DNA of 42,691 nt from Gammaproteobacteria bacterium (GCA_005801205.1 SYDJ01000179.1:1-42691); one strand, 5' to 3'. Numbered from the stretch's first letter, positions 7,863 to 16,814 are shown. Numbers and translations are program-made. The notes: generated from the sequence alone by a model not told the origin.

Positions 7863-10649
7863 TTAAAACTTAGCTTGTACACCTACAGAGAAGCGTCGAC
7901 CTGCATCTTCGGCTAACAAAAATTGATTGCTGTAACGGCCATATTTTGTGACCACTTCTTCCGTTAGGTTGGTGGCTTCAAACAGTACCGAAATATTTTC
8001 GTTAACTTCATAGCTGCCGCTCAAATCCCACTGGCCGTAAGCATCTACGTGTACAACGCCGTCGCCATTACTTTGCGTGAGCGATTGTAAAAATTTGTCG
8101 CGCCAGTTGTAGGCAATACGCAATTGGTAGGGGCCTTGTTCGTAAAAACCAACTAAGTTGGTTGAGTTACTAATGCCGGTAACCGCAAACTTTTGCGTAA
8201 CATCGCCCGCTTTTAATTCAGAATCGCTATTCACCAAGGTGCCGTTAATAATCACACCAAAACCACTCTCACCGAAAGTGTGCTGCAACGCCAGCTCAAG
8301 GCCATCAACAATCGCGTCTTCACCATTGCTGGGTAATGTTGTGGTGAATACGGCGGTTTGGTCGTTCGCATCGGGCGCGTTAGGATTGCTGCCGGTGCTT
8401 GGGTCGGTTAATAAACTACCGTTACTGGTGACAAAGGTTTGCTGCTTGGTGCCGGTAACAATAAAGTTGTTAACGTTTTTCCAGAAAAAACCTGCAGACA
8501 CATAACTTGCATCGCCGTAATACCATTCCAGCGATAAATCCAAGTTATCTGATTGGAAAGGTTTTAAACCTGGGTTGCCTGCGTTTGCCGTCAATGTACC
8601 GGGGCGCGTGGTGCCAATATTGGTGACGGGTGCCATGTTGTTCAGCGGCGCGCGCGTTAGTGAGCGCGATGCTGCAAGGCGTGCAACAAGATCATCAGAA
8701 ATATTTAAACTTGCGCTCATATTTGGCAGCAGCGCTTTGTAAGATGCATCCGAGGCTATAGGTGTTGCAGTGCCGTAAGACGAAACCATTTCGGTTTGAT
8801 CGAGAATCGTTAATTTCTCAATGGGTGCTTGAGTGCCAACAACGGTTACATCAGTGCTTTCCAAACGTGCACCGGTGGTGGTTTTTAACGGCATATCGCC
8901 AATTGAACTTGCAAAATCAAATTCAAAATACGCAGAAGTGGTTTTTTCTTCTACCGAATAGGAATTGTCTTTGCGTTTCGCATCAAAGCTAACGCCGCTT
9001 TTGCCTTCAAGAAATGAAAATTGTTGTTCGCCATCGTGACGCAACCATGACGTTGGTGTTCTGCCGTGACCGCTTACCTTGCTTAAGAAATCACTGCCTG
9101 CATTAAATACACTTAAGTAAGAATCGGGTACATCGGGAGCGTCTGGGTAGCCACAATAAATACAGTGAACGCCGCCACCTTCGTTATCCCAACGAGTGAG
9201 TGATTTGGTTTCCTCAGACATCATCAAACCAAATTTGGCGGCAACTAAACCTGAGTCTGCACCTTCTTTCCAAACGCCGTCCATTTTGTATTGGCTAATA
9301 TCATCTTCAACGGCCCAACCACGGCGCAACATAACGTGCGCGCGGCCATTCGCAGGGTTCAAATAATCTGACACTGAATGGGTGGCATTGGTTGTTGTGT
9401 CATTAATTAAGCCAGTCGCTGGCGTTTGGAATTGACTAGTCCACGGTAAAATTGCGGAATCCGATTGGAAGCGCACACGGTTTTTGTAACCAATTAAGGA
9501 TAATTGATCACCGCCGCCGTTGTTGGCTTCGCGTTCGGCGTTGGATTTAGAAATATCAAACACAATATTTAGTTTGTCCGTTACATCCCAATCCGCTTGC
9601 AATCCATAAGACTTGGTGCTGGTTAAACGGTCGAATTTTTTAGCGTGGAAATCTGTTGCCAAACCAGTCTCTTGGTAGAGGTCGATAACCGTACCATTTG
9701 CATCTGTGACGGCATTTTCTACGTTGGGTGCAGTGAACCAGTGGCCGTAAGAGGTTGCATCGGTTTCTATATCAAAATCAGAAAAAAGGGCATCGGCCGT
9801 TAAGGTTAAATTGTCTTGCGGTTTGTATTGCAAGACTAAATTGGTGTTGGTGCGCGTGCGCTCCTCAAAGGTAACTTTGGTGTCGTAATTGCGCGGTGAG
9901 AAAACATTGCCTGCAAAACCTTTGCCGCCGTTTAGTTGCGCGGTAGGTATGCCAGCATTTTCTAACCAGCCATCGGTTTGTGCTTGATTTAAACGGGTGT
10001 TGGCATTTTTGTGCGATACAGCAAGCAATGCGCCAAAGGTGCCGTCATTAAAAGTATCGCTAATTAATGCGGAATATTCGGGTGAGGTTTCGCCGCTGTT
10101 GTCGTCGTTAATGGCTTTAATGGAGCCTGCGATTTTAAGACCATCCAACGCTAGTGGGCGCGCAGTTGTAATATTTACTGTTGCGCCAATACCGCCCGAT
10201 TGTTGCGTCGCTGTAGCAGTTTTAAATACATTAATGCTGTTAACCATATCCGCAGAAATAGTGTCAAAACTAAATGCGCGCGTATCGTTTTCAGAAGCCA
10301 TTTGGCGGCCGTTTACCAATACCGTATTGAAGTCTGGGCCGAAGCCGCGTACGGTAATTAATTTACCTTCACCGCCCGACCGGTCGATAGAAACACCGGT
10401 AATACGCTGTAAAGATTCCGCGAGGTTTTGATCGGGAAACTTACCGATATCTTCTGCAGAAATTGCATCGACTACGCCGTTGCCATCGCGCTTGATATCT
10501 TGCGAACGCATCAAGCTGCCGCGAATACCTGAAACTATAACTTCTTCTACATCGCTACCCGATTCTTCTTGTGCGTAAGTGTATTGAGCTGCTGACATGG
10601 TTGCAGTAATTGCAAAAATGGCGCTCGATAATTTTCGTTTTTGATACAT
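7863..10649 (-). CDS. TonB-dependent outer-membrane receptor (TIGR01782-like)
   Basis: A 928-residue outer-membrane receptor. It starts with a signal peptide (about 1-26, ending near YTYAQ), then an acidic stretch and the TonB box EEVIVSGIRGSL (about 35-46). The plug domain follows to about residue 165, with FPDQNLAESLQRITGVSIDR and ITVRGFGPDFNTVLVNGR. The rest is a beta-barrel ending in the aromatic signature FSVGVQAKF. These features fit the TonB-Xanth-Caul group, often used for oligosaccharide or other large-ligand uptake. There is no STN domain, so this receptor cannot itself signal to FecR in the classic way. It lies between the FecR gene and the halogenase gene on the same strand. Two Cys residues in HCIYCG (an extracellular loop) could form a disulfide. 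Confidence 0.92.
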   Translation of the reverse strand: MYQKRKLSSAIFAITATMSAAQYTYAQEESGSDVEEVIVSGIRGSLMRSQDIKRDGNGVVDAISAEDIGKFPDQNLAESLQRITGVSIDRSGGEGKLITVRGFGPDFNTVLVNGRQMASENDTRAFSFDTISADMVNSINVFKTATATQQSGGIGATVNITTARPLALDGLKIAGSIKAINDDNSGETSPEYSALISDTFNDGTFGALLAVSHKNANTRLNQAQTDGWLENAGIPTAQLNGGKGFAGNVFSPRNYDTKVTFEERTRTNTNLVLQYKPQDNLTLTADALFSDFDIETDATSYGHWFTAPNVENAVTDANGTVIDLYQETGLATDFHAKKFDRLTSTKSYGLQADWDVTDKLNIVFDISKSNAEREANNGGGDQLSLIGYKNRVRFQSDSAILPWTSQFQTPATGLINDTTTNATHSVSDYLNPANGRAHVMLRRGWAVEDDISQYKMDGVWKEGADSGLVAAKFGLMMSEETKSLTRWDNEGGGVHCIYCGYPDAPDVPDSYLSVFNAGSDFLSKVSGHGRTPTSWLRHDGEQQFSFLEGKSGVSFDAKRKDNSYSVEEKTTSAYFEFDFASSIGDMPLKTTTGARLESTDVTVVGTQAPIEKLTILDQTEMVSSYGTATPIASDASYKALLPNMSASLNISDDLVARLAASRSLTRAPLNNMAPVTNIGTTRPGTLTANAGNPGLKPFQSDNLDLSLEWYYGDASYVSAGFFWKNVNNFIVTGTKQQTFVTSNGSLLTDPSTGSNPNAPDANDQTAVFTTTLPSNGEDAIVDGLELALQHTFGESGFGVIINGTLVNSDSELKAGDVTQKFAVTGISNSTNLVGFYEQGPYQLRIAYNWRDKFLQSLTQSNGDGVVHVDAYGQWDLSGSYEVNENISVLFEATNLTEEVVTKYGRYSNQFLLAEDAGRRFSVGVQAKF

Positions 10650-10967
10650 CGTGAGTATTTCCCCTGAAAATTTATTGTTAATAATGGGAGGAGCAGTGAG
10701 TCAACGTGGCAGTTATTTTTGAATATCTGAAAACACGTTAGTAGTAAGACGGAGAGCTGTAGCGAATCCGCTCCTTTGGGGGGAAATATTTTTTTTGAGG
10801 TATTGTGAATGATATTTTTTTAGGCGTTAGGGGGGTTGAGGAAGGTAAATTAATATGGAAAATCGTCATCCTCGCCTACGCGAGGATGACGACTCCCCAT
10901 TTAATTTAGTGAAGTGATGACGATTCCCTGCTAAAGAATTTTCGCAGGGAAGAATAGTGCAGAAGTT
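10650..10967. promoter_or_regulatory. Intergenic region between fecR-like and TonB receptor genes
   Basis: This 318-base gap holds no gene. It should contain the receptor's promoter, possibly recognised by the adjacent ECF sigma factor, but I could not identify a confident -35/-10 pair. It includes a REP-like hairpin (10864-10891) and a weaker hairpin (10924-10951) near the FecR stop, which may end the sigma/FecR transcript. Confidence 0.4.
10864..10891. repeat. REP-like perfect hairpin
   Basis: Perfect 12-base arms, CGTCATCCTCGC and GCGAGGATGACG, surround a CTAC loop. This form (GTCATCC followed by a GC-rich stem) is common among dispersed bacterial intergenic palindromes. A second hairpin at 10924-10951 (TTCCCTGC/GCAGGGAA) follows. 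Confidence 0.6.
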
Positions 10968-12002
10968 TTATTTCGACGTGTGCGGTTTTGAATTCACATC
11001 GCTAGACGACATAATCACAATATTATTTTGCGCATCGCGCTGAAGAACTACGGGTAATGAGCTGGTAAGCATATCGGTTAATGCATCCATTTGATTAGTG
11101 CTTACGGCTGCGGTTACTTTTAAATCCGCCAGATTTTTTGAGCCTAAACTAATCGAGCCTTTAAAATAACGATTAGCATCGGCCACAACATCCGCAAGGC
11201 TTGCGCGCAAATAAATCAAACGGCCATTGCGCCATGATTCCAGCTCAGATACTGAAATGGCATTTACCGCTTCAAAATTTCCTGCGTTTAAACGCGTAAC
11301 CTGCTGCCCTGCAGTGAGCACTACGGGGGTGTTATGGTTAGATTTATGTGCACTAGTAACATTCACAATGCCTTCTAATACGGCAACACGGGTGCGGTCT
11401 GACCCTTTGCGTACATCAAATTGCGTGCCTACTACGCGCACTGTGGTTTCACCGGCATCTACCCAAAATGGGCGCTGCGGATTTTTGGCAACGTTAAAAA
11501 AGGCTTGGCCGCTGACTAAAATAACGCGGCGTTCTTTATTGGTAGCCCAGGCTTTTAATTGCGATTTTGCGCCCAGTGTTATTTCACTGCCATCGGCAAG
11601 GGTAATGTTTTTTACTTCGCCGGTTGTTGTCGCAAATTCTTGCACTACAATTTTTTCGGGCTGCAAGCCAATAATAACAATCGCTAAAATAGCGACCGAA
11701 GCTAAGGCAAGGCCAAATTGTGATTTTGGATTTAATAATTGTAAGCCCGCAAATATTCCGCGCAGAGATTCCATAAGCGATGGTTTTACCGAGCGCTTAA
11801 GTGCCGCAATTTCTGAAGCATTTATGTTGCCCAAGTCTTGCCAAATCAATTGGTATTGATTGTACGCTTTTTGGTGTGCAGCATCGGCGTGCAACCATTG
11901 TTGCAATGCCTGTTGCTCTGTTTCTCTCACGGAACCCGACTGCATTAACGTAAACCATTCTCTGGCTTCGTTATCGATGCGTTCCAACTGATCTACTTGC
12001 AT
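10968..12002 (-). CDS. FecR-family anti-sigma factor / sigma regulator
   Basis: A 344-residue inner-membrane regulator. Residues 4-47 are a DUF4880 domain (NEAREWFTLMQSG, then QQWLHADAAHQKAYNQY) that binds the sigma factor in the cytoplasm. One transmembrane helix lies at about 95-113. The periplasmic FecR domain (about 122-215) carries TTTGEVKNITLADGSEITLG and RPFWVDAGETTVRVVGTQFDV. The C-terminal DUF4974-like part (about 255-325) resembles an STN fold and would contact a receptor's signalling domain. The gene follows the ECF sigma gene by 18 bases. In the Fec model this protein passes the signal from an STN-bearing TonB receptor to the sigma factor; the receptor at 12970 has such a domain. 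Confidence 0.92.
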   Translation of the reverse strand: MQVDQLERIDNEAREWFTLMQSGSVRETEQQALQQWLHADAAHQKAYNQYQLIWQDLGNINASEIAALKRSVKPSLMESLRGIFAGLQLLNPKSQFGLALASVAILAIVIIGLQPEKIVVQEFATTTGEVKNITLADGSEITLGAKSQLKAWATNKERRVILVSGQAFFNVAKNPQRPFWVDAGETTVRVVGTQFDVRKGSDRTRVAVLEGIVNVTSAHKSNHNTPVVLTAGQQVTRLNAGNFEAVNAISVSELESWRNGRLIYLRASLADVVADANRYFKGSISLGSKNLADLKVTAAVSTNQMDALTDMLTSSLPVVLQRDAQNNIVIMSSSDVNSKPHTSK

Positions 12003-12020
12003 AATTTAATTCCGCAACTA

Positions 12021-12539
12021 CTAACCTTGAGCCTGTAATGCTTTGTGGCAATCTGCCAAGGCATTGGAGACATGTTTACGTACGACTGTTTCAGACAGGC
12101 CAACTTGGCGTGCAATTTCTGCATAAGATAATCCATCAAAGCGGCTCATCATGAGTAGCTGCCGGCGCTTTTGCGGCATGCCCCAGAGTGCGCGTGAAAT
12201 AATCCCTAAACGTTGTTTGCCCTCAACTTCTTGCTCTGGGCCTAGCGCGGTAACAATTGCTGCATCGTTATCCACCACCGCTTGTTCGTAGCGGTTTTGT
12301 ACTTGGTTATGGCGTTTTACATCTATCGCAATGTTGTAGCTGGTGGTGTACAAAAATGCACGGGGGTTCTCCACCGAAAAAGGTGATTCCATTGCAACAA
12401 AACGCGCAAAGGCTGAATGTACTATGTCTTCAGCCTCGCTGAATTTCACCCCACATTTATTCACAATGTAATGGCAGAGTTCTTCGCGATGTTGCAGATA
12501 GATATCACGCACATAATCTTCTTTATTATCTGTGCTCAT
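12021..12539 (-). CDS. FecI-like ECF RNA polymerase sigma factor
   Basis: A 172-residue sigma-70 family ECF protein, counted from the ATG at 12539. The frame extends to another ATG at 12569, but that one lacks a visible ribosome site. Region 2 includes EAEDIVHSAFARF and NPRAFLYTTSYNIAID. Region 4 includes LWGMPQKRRQLLMMSRFDGLSYAEIA followed by an HTH, VGLSETVVRKHVSNAL. These blocks match FecI-type sigma factors that control TonB receptor genes. It forms a two-gene unit with fecR. Likely targets are the receptor operon just downstream and perhaps the divergent receptor at 12970. Confidence 0.9.
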   Translation of the reverse strand: MSTDNKEDYVRDIYLQHREELCHYIVNKCGVKFSEAEDIVHSAFARFVAMESPFSVENPRAFLYTTSYNIAIDVKRHNQVQNRYEQAVVDNDAAIVTALGPEQEVEGKQRLGIISRALWGMPQKRRQLLMMSRFDGLSYAEIARQVGLSETVVRKHVSNALADCHKALQAQG

Positions 12540-12695
12540 ATCTGTCCGACGTTTTGGTTGTGTGCGCATAGTTGGTTAGCGCTCACGCATAGCGGGGCGA
12601 ATGCAGGGTGCATCGGGCCGCCAAAATACAGCATTCAATTGTGCTAAAGCATAGCGTGAATTCATCTTAACGCCTATTTAGGTAGAGCTTGTTAG

Positions 12696-12737
12696 TTAAG
12701 TGCATCTTATTAAGTGCATCTTATTAAGAGGATCTTG
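12696..12737. repeat. Three tandem 14-base repeats
   Basis: TTAAGTGCATCTTA at 12696-12709 is repeated exactly at 12710-12723 and imperfectly (TTAAGAGGATCTTG) at 12724-12737. The 14-base period does not match whole helical turns. It may be replication slippage or a set of regulator sites. Confidence 0.6.
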
Positions 12738-12901
12738 GGTTATTGCGGGTGATTATTTGCTTATTTTATTGGCACAAAACACCTATCCAGCCATAAGACG
12801 TATTGGGTGTTTAAATCCGCTCCCCCAGGGTAAATTATTTTTATGCAATCGGTTTTAGGGTGAATTTGCGCTGGCTGCCAAGGTGTGAACTTGCACCATT
12901 T

Positions 12902-12930
12902 TCGACAGCTTGTGTTTTTTCCTATATAAA
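12902..12930 (+). promoter_or_regulatory. Predicted sigma-70 promoter of the STN TonB receptor
   Basis: A -35 box TCGACA (12902-12907) is followed, after exactly 17 bases, by -10 box TATAAA (12925-12930). Each matches consensus at five of six positions. The expected start point is near 12937, giving a leader of roughly 30 bases to the ATG at 12970. This suggests that the receptor has a housekeeping promoter besides any ECF control. Confidence 0.55.
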
Positions 12931-12969
12931 TAGCGACCTTTTCACTGCACTCATCTAGTTCATTCGCCT

Positions 12970-15768
12970 ATGAGAAATGCCGATACGCGCAGATTTTTCC
13001 AGCACTTGCTATTGCTTATTGTGAGCTTGGGCGCTGGTTTGCTGACGGACGCGGCTTATGGTCGTGATGAATCTGAGGCGGTTGTTGCGTTCGATATTCC
13101 TGCACAGCCTCTAGATTCTGCACTGCTGATGGTATCCGCACAGGCGAATGTAGATGTGCTGGTGCCCTCGGCCTTGGTTGCGCCGCTGCAATCTCCAGCG
13201 CTTAAACGTTCAATGACCTTAACCCAAGCCTTGAGTCACTTGCTGGCCGGCACTTCGCTTACATACAAAATCGGCAATCATCAGCGCGTTACGATTATCG
13301 CCAGCCATAAACGGCCAGCAAAACCGGTTGGCGATGCAGCCAAGCCGATAAGGGCTATTGAAGAAGTGATTGTGACCGCTACCAAACGCGCGACTGATCT
13401 GCAAAAAACACCTATTGCGGTAACGGCCTTAACCCAAGCTAGCTTGAATCAAATTCAAGCCAAGGATATTCGCAATCTCACCGATATGGTGCCCGGTTTG
13501 GAGATGACCAATACCGGCGAACAATCTGCGCTTTTAGTGCAGCTGCGCGGCATTGGCCAAACCAATATCACCGAAATTGCCGATGGCCCCGTGGCGTTGC
13601 ATATTGATGGTGTTTATTCGCCCCGTGCGCAGGGTGCAGCAACCTTGCTATACGATCTCGACCGCATTGAAGTCTTGCGCGGGCCACAAGGTACGCTCTT
13701 TGGCCGCAACGCCACGGCAGGTGGAATCAATATTCAAACCGAAAAACCCATGCTCGGTGTGCAAGCGGCAGATATTGCTTTAACTTTGGGGAGTTACGAT
13801 CATCAAGCGCTCAAGGCGACGCTTAACCTTCCTGTGAGTGATACCTGGGCACTGCGTATAGCGGGTGCGATTGATCAGCACGATGCATACACCACACTCA
13901 TTCACAATTACGCCGGATTGGGGCCGCAATATCCCGCGACTCTGACTGAATTAAATGCTTATCAAAAAGCGCCTACTGCTCACGCCCAAGGGCCAGATGC
14001 CGATGATCAAGAAGCGATTCGGCTTTCAAGTGTGTGGCAGCCTGCAGAAAATGTTAAATGGTTTACTAGCCTTGAACATTATCGTGATCAAGGCACCAGC
14101 GTAACTGAATTGGACCCCACCTTGGTTGCACGTGGGTTGCGCGCCACCGTATCGGATACGCCCTCTTTTATAAATTTAACCAACAATACATTTCGTTCGC
14201 GCATGGATTATAGGTTGCCGAATGAGCAAACCCTGAGTTACATCGCAGGCAGTGCGGTCATGGAACGCGAACAGGGGTTTGATCAAGATATGGGGCGCAG
14301 CGGCAATTACGAACAGCGCCGTACCGCCAGCTCTACCTTTCGTTTTAATTCTCACGAGTTACAACTGATTAATAGCGACACCGAAAGTTTGCGTTGGATT
14401 CTCGGTGCCTTTGTATCGCAAGAGCGCAACGATATTGTCTATGCGATTGATCAAGCCGATGACGATGGACACGGCGACCCCACGAAAACCACCAGTTTTA
14501 TTAGCGATTTTGGTGGCGCGGCCACGGCGATATTTATGCAGCCCGATAGGCGCGTGCAATCCAACGCGGTATTTGCACAGGCGACTTATGATCTCAATGA
14601 GTTGAGCCGATTCACCGCCGGTATTCGCCATACGCAAGATACAAAATCTGATAAAGGTGGCCGCAGTCTTAATTGCCGCGTCACCGGGCTTGGCCCTTAC
14701 CTCACCGCTAAATCAATTGGCAATGGCGCGCCTAAATCTGAACAAATTTATGCAGATGCCGGTGCGCAAGCGGCGATTAATGCGGGCTTGCCTTACGACA
14801 ATGGCGGTCACAGTGGCATTGGCGAACAAGCCTGCTGGGTGCGCCAAGTAAATGATTATTCCGCAACGTGGAAAAACACCAGTGGCCTGTTGCGTTATGA
14901 ATATGATGTGCAAGCAGCTGTTATGAGCTATGCATCGGTAGCAACGGGTTTTAAATCTGGCCATATTCAAGATCGCGGTAACAACGCAAACCCCGAAGAA
15001 GTGATTAATTACGAGTTGGGTTTGAAATCAACCTTGTTGGACGGAAATTTGCGTTTAAACGCGGCGCTCTATCAAGCGGACTACACCAACTTACAATTTT
15101 CAGATCGCGATTTATTCGATACGAATGGCGATGGCGTGGTAGATCGCGTGACTAGCACGATTGTGCGCAATGCGGCTGCAGCTACTGTGCGGGGTTTAGA
15201 AATAGAAATTGATTGGGCGATGACCGCGCGCGATTATTTACATGTGGCCTCGGCTTTTATGAATGCCCGCTTTGATAATTTCCAAACACCCGATACCTTG
15301 TTCGGCAATTTATTTAATCCCTATGTAAACAGCGATGCTGGGCGCGCGGCAAAAATTGTGCTTTTATCCGGCAATTCGCCAGTGCGTGCGCCTGATTGGA
15401 AGTTCTCGCTGCTCTATAAACACAATGTTGAATTTGGTCACGGTGTGCTCACACCACAACTGAAAGCCACGTTTTCCGACGAGTATTTTTTAGATATTTA
15501 TAACCGCCGCGATTTAGCCGCCGGTGTATTTAAGAGCGCGCCCAATGGCGCAAAAGATCTTGCGGTGCAAAAAGCCTACACCAGTTACGATGCGAGCTTG
15601 CGCTACGAATCCAACAACAGCCCTTGGTCGCTGGAAGCCTTTGTCAAAAACCTCACCAATCAAAATATCAAAACCTCATCCGGCACTTTTATTACCCCCG
15701 GCGGTTTTGATGCGATTTTCCTACCGCCGCGCACGGCGGGATTAACTTTGAGTTATCAGTTTCAGTAA
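12970..15768 (+). CDS. TonB-dependent receptor with N-terminal STN signalling domain (FecA-like transducer)
   Basis: A 932-residue outer-membrane receptor. The signal peptide covers about residues 1-31. Residues about 38-111 form an STN domain (FDIPAQPLDSALLMVSAQA, then LTQALSHLLAGTSLTYKI), the periplasmic part that contacts FecR proteins. The TonB box EEVIVTATKRA is at 131-141. The plug runs to about residue 260 (VPGLEMTNTGEQ; DRIEVLRGPQGTLFGRNATAGGINI), and the barrel ends in LTLSYQFQ. It is divergent from the sigma/FecR pair, so it is the obvious signal source for them. The plug resembles sphingomonad/gammaproteobacterial receptors of broad or unknown ligand rather than a specific siderophore class, so the ligand is unknown. 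Confidence 0.92.
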   Translation: MRNADTRRFFQHLLLLIVSLGAGLLTDAAYGRDESEAVVAFDIPAQPLDSALLMVSAQANVDVLVPSALVAPLQSPALKRSMTLTQALSHLLAGTSLTYKIGNHQRVTIIASHKRPAKPVGDAAKPIRAIEEVIVTATKRATDLQKTPIAVTALTQASLNQIQAKDIRNLTDMVPGLEMTNTGEQSALLVQLRGIGQTNITEIADGPVALHIDGVYSPRAQGAATLLYDLDRIEVLRGPQGTLFGRNATAGGINIQTEKPMLGVQAADIALTLGSYDHQALKATLNLPVSDTWALRIAGAIDQHDAYTTLIHNYAGLGPQYPATLTELNAYQKAPTAHAQGPDADDQEAIRLSSVWQPAENVKWFTSLEHYRDQGTSVTELDPTLVARGLRATVSDTPSFINLTNNTFRSRMDYRLPNEQTLSYIAGSAVMEREQGFDQDMGRSGNYEQRRTASSTFRFNSHELQLINSDTESLRWILGAFVSQERNDIVYAIDQADDDGHGDPTKTTSFISDFGGAATAIFMQPDRRVQSNAVFAQATYDLNELSRFTAGIRHTQDTKSDKGGRSLNCRVTGLGPYLTAKSIGNGAPKSEQIYADAGAQAAINAGLPYDNGGHSGIGEQACWVRQVNDYSATWKNTSGLLRYEYDVQAAVMSYASVATGFKSGHIQDRGNNANPEEVINYELGLKSTLLDGNLRLNAALYQADYTNLQFSDRDLFDTNGDGVVDRVTSTIVRNAAAATVRGLEIEIDWAMTARDYLHVASAFMNARFDNFQTPDTLFGNLFNPYVNSDAGRAAKIVLLSGNSPVRAPDWKFSLLYKHNVEFGHGVLTPQLKATFSDEYFLDIYNRRDLAAGVFKSAPNGAKDLAVQKAYTSYDASLRYESNNSPWSLEAFVKNLTNQNIKTSSGTFITPGGFDAIFLPPRTAGLTLSYQFQ

Positions 15769-15937
15769 AGCGTTAATGATTTTTTTGGGGTTAGGTGGGG
15801 TGGATGCATTAGGGGTAATGTACTTTCTGTATAACATGTGCTCTCCTTTTTTCACCGTTATTGTAGATATTGTCAACAAAAGGGCAGTGTTTAATCAGCC
15901 GATCAAAACGCCAATCAAATATTGAAGCAAGCCTGTT

Positions 15938-16084
15938 TTATTCCTGCACTTGCTGCTCTGCTAGCGCTAATTTTTCACGGTCAGCTTTAGAAATGTATTT
16001 TGGTTTATTGATGATGCGCAATTTATCATTGTGCTTTTTCAGTTTTTTATTATAGGCATCGTTCATTTTTTTCTTGCGGTTCAT
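15938..16084 (-). CDS. DUF2986 family small protein, copy A
   Basis: A 48-residue very basic protein starting at the ATG at 16084 (MNRKKKMNDAYNKKL). It matches the DUF2986 family (PF11661), small Lys-rich proteins of gammaproteobacteria with no known function; NKPKYISKADREK is the conserved core. A second copy at 17132-17278 is nearly identical, differing at only three positions (L39M, V46E and possibly one more near the end). Copy A lies downstream of vapC on the same strand, behind a strong bidirectional terminator. Its charge suggests nucleic-acid or ribosome contact, which is speculation. Confidence 0.75.
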   Translation of the reverse strand: MNRKKKMNDAYNKKLKKHNDKLRIINKPKYISKADREKLALAEQQVQE

Positions 16085-16124
16085 GGTGCTACTTTCCACA
16101 TAAATAGGATGGCATCGCAGGTAC

Positions 16125-16160
16125 AAAAAAGCCCCGATGCTTTCACATCGGGGCTTTTTG
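16125..16160. terminator. Bidirectional intrinsic terminator, copy A
   Basis: Stem AGCCCCGATG/CATCGGGGCT with a six-base loop, flanked by six A and five T, so it can act on both strands. It ends the vapBC transcript on the minus strand. The same hairpin recurs at 17333-17366 behind tRNA-Leu. Confidence 0.85.
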
Positions 16161-16215
16161 TTGTCTGGTGTTTTCGTTCGGAAAATTAACGTGAAAATAT
16201 CCGCTTAGCTAGGCG

Positions 16216-16623
16216 TTAGTTTAATTCGTAAATAGAAATGGGCAGGTGTTTGCAGTAGTTACTAAAATCTTTATCCGTGGTAAATATTTTTAGCTTTGCC
16301 CTTATTGCTACGGCACAAATTAAAAAGTCTGTATGGGAACCTTGTATCCCCTTGGTACGACAAAAATTTGAATATTCTGCGGCGGCTTCGTAGTCGGCGT
16401 CTACAGTAGGCTCATTGGGAAAGAATTTCAGCTTTGCTCTTAAGCGTTCGTAGCTTTGCTTGTCGCTATAACCGGAAAGTAACTCTTGCCTAATTGCGCC
16501 AATTATTTTCACTTGGTGGTCATCTATAAGCTGAGTCAGTTCTTCAGCTATTTGCGTATCTTTTGAGGTGCCCCCTCTAAGGGCAATTGACCATACGCAA
16601 GTATCAACAAGTGTGCCTGTCAT
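16216..16623 (-). CDS. vapC: VapC-type PIN-domain ribonuclease toxin
   Basis: A 135-residue PIN-domain protein. The four acidic metal-binding positions are visible: Asp7 (LVDTCVW), Glu47 (AIRQELLSG), Asp99 (SHTDFLICAVA) and Asp117 (IFTTDKDF). VapC toxins are Mg-dependent RNases that cleave tRNA or rRNA and stop translation unless bound by VapB. The ATG overlaps the vapB stop (ATGA), the usual arrangement. Length and all active-site residues are intact, so the toxin is predicted to be functional. The module lies between two copies of a duplicated segment, suggesting recent acquisition or rearrangement. Confidence 0.9.
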   Translation of the reverse strand: MTGTLVDTCVWSIALRGGTSKDTQIAEELTQLIDDHQVKIIGAIRQELLSGYSDKQSYERLRAKLKFFPNEPTVDADYEAAAEYSNFCRTKGIQGSHTDFLICAVAIRAKLKIFTTDKDFSNYCKHLPISIYELN

Positions 16624-16814
16624 TTACGCCCCTTTTTATAGTCATAATGGGTGTCTTGGGGTAATTGACCAAAAAGAGAGGTGATTTCACGCTGTTTTCT
16701 CCTTTGCACAAACTCCAGAAGCGCTTGATTCACAGTATCTTTTTTTGTATTTAACCCACTTATCAAAAGAGCTTCGTTGAGTAAGTTAGTGTCAATTGAA
16801 AGGTTTGTAGCCAT
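16620..16814 (-). CDS. vapB: VapB-type antitoxin
   Basis: A 64-residue antitoxin. I chose the ATG at 16814 because AGGAG lies 7 bases upstream; the longer frame to 16877 lacks such support. The N-terminal part, MATNLSIDTNLLNEAL then GLNTKKDTVNQALLEFVQRR, is a ribbon-helix-helix-like DNA-binding domain of the VapB/DUF2191 type. The C-terminal residues (about 44-64) would wrap the toxin. It precedes and overlaps vapC by four bases. It is expected to repress its own promoter together with VapC. Confidence 0.85.
   Translation of the reverse strand: MATNLSIDTNLLNEALLISGLNTKKDTVNQALLEFVQRRKQREITSLFGQLPQDTHYDYKKGRK

Larger units (their letters stand above)
12570..12969. promoter_or_regulatory. Divergent control region between sigma factor and STN receptor genes
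   Basis: About 400 bases with no gene. It contains a 14-base unit repeated in tandem at 12696-12737 (third copy imperfect) and a good sigma-70-like promoter at 12902-12930 reading into the STN receptor gene. A promoter for the sigma gene must lie on the other strand but I could not assign it. Confidence 0.5.

Noticed and set aside
7382-7873. 163-codon plus-strand open frame inside the halogenase gene
   Set aside because: It is antisense to a clear enzyme with conserved motifs, has no ribosome site and no family resemblance.
11227-11859. 210-codon plus-strand open frame opposite fecR
   Set aside because: Antisense shadow of the FecR coding sequence; composition reflects codon bias of the real gene.
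12540-12569. Longer start of the sigma factor at 12569
   Set aside because: No ribosome site and an atypical basic extension; 12539 gives the usual family N-terminus.
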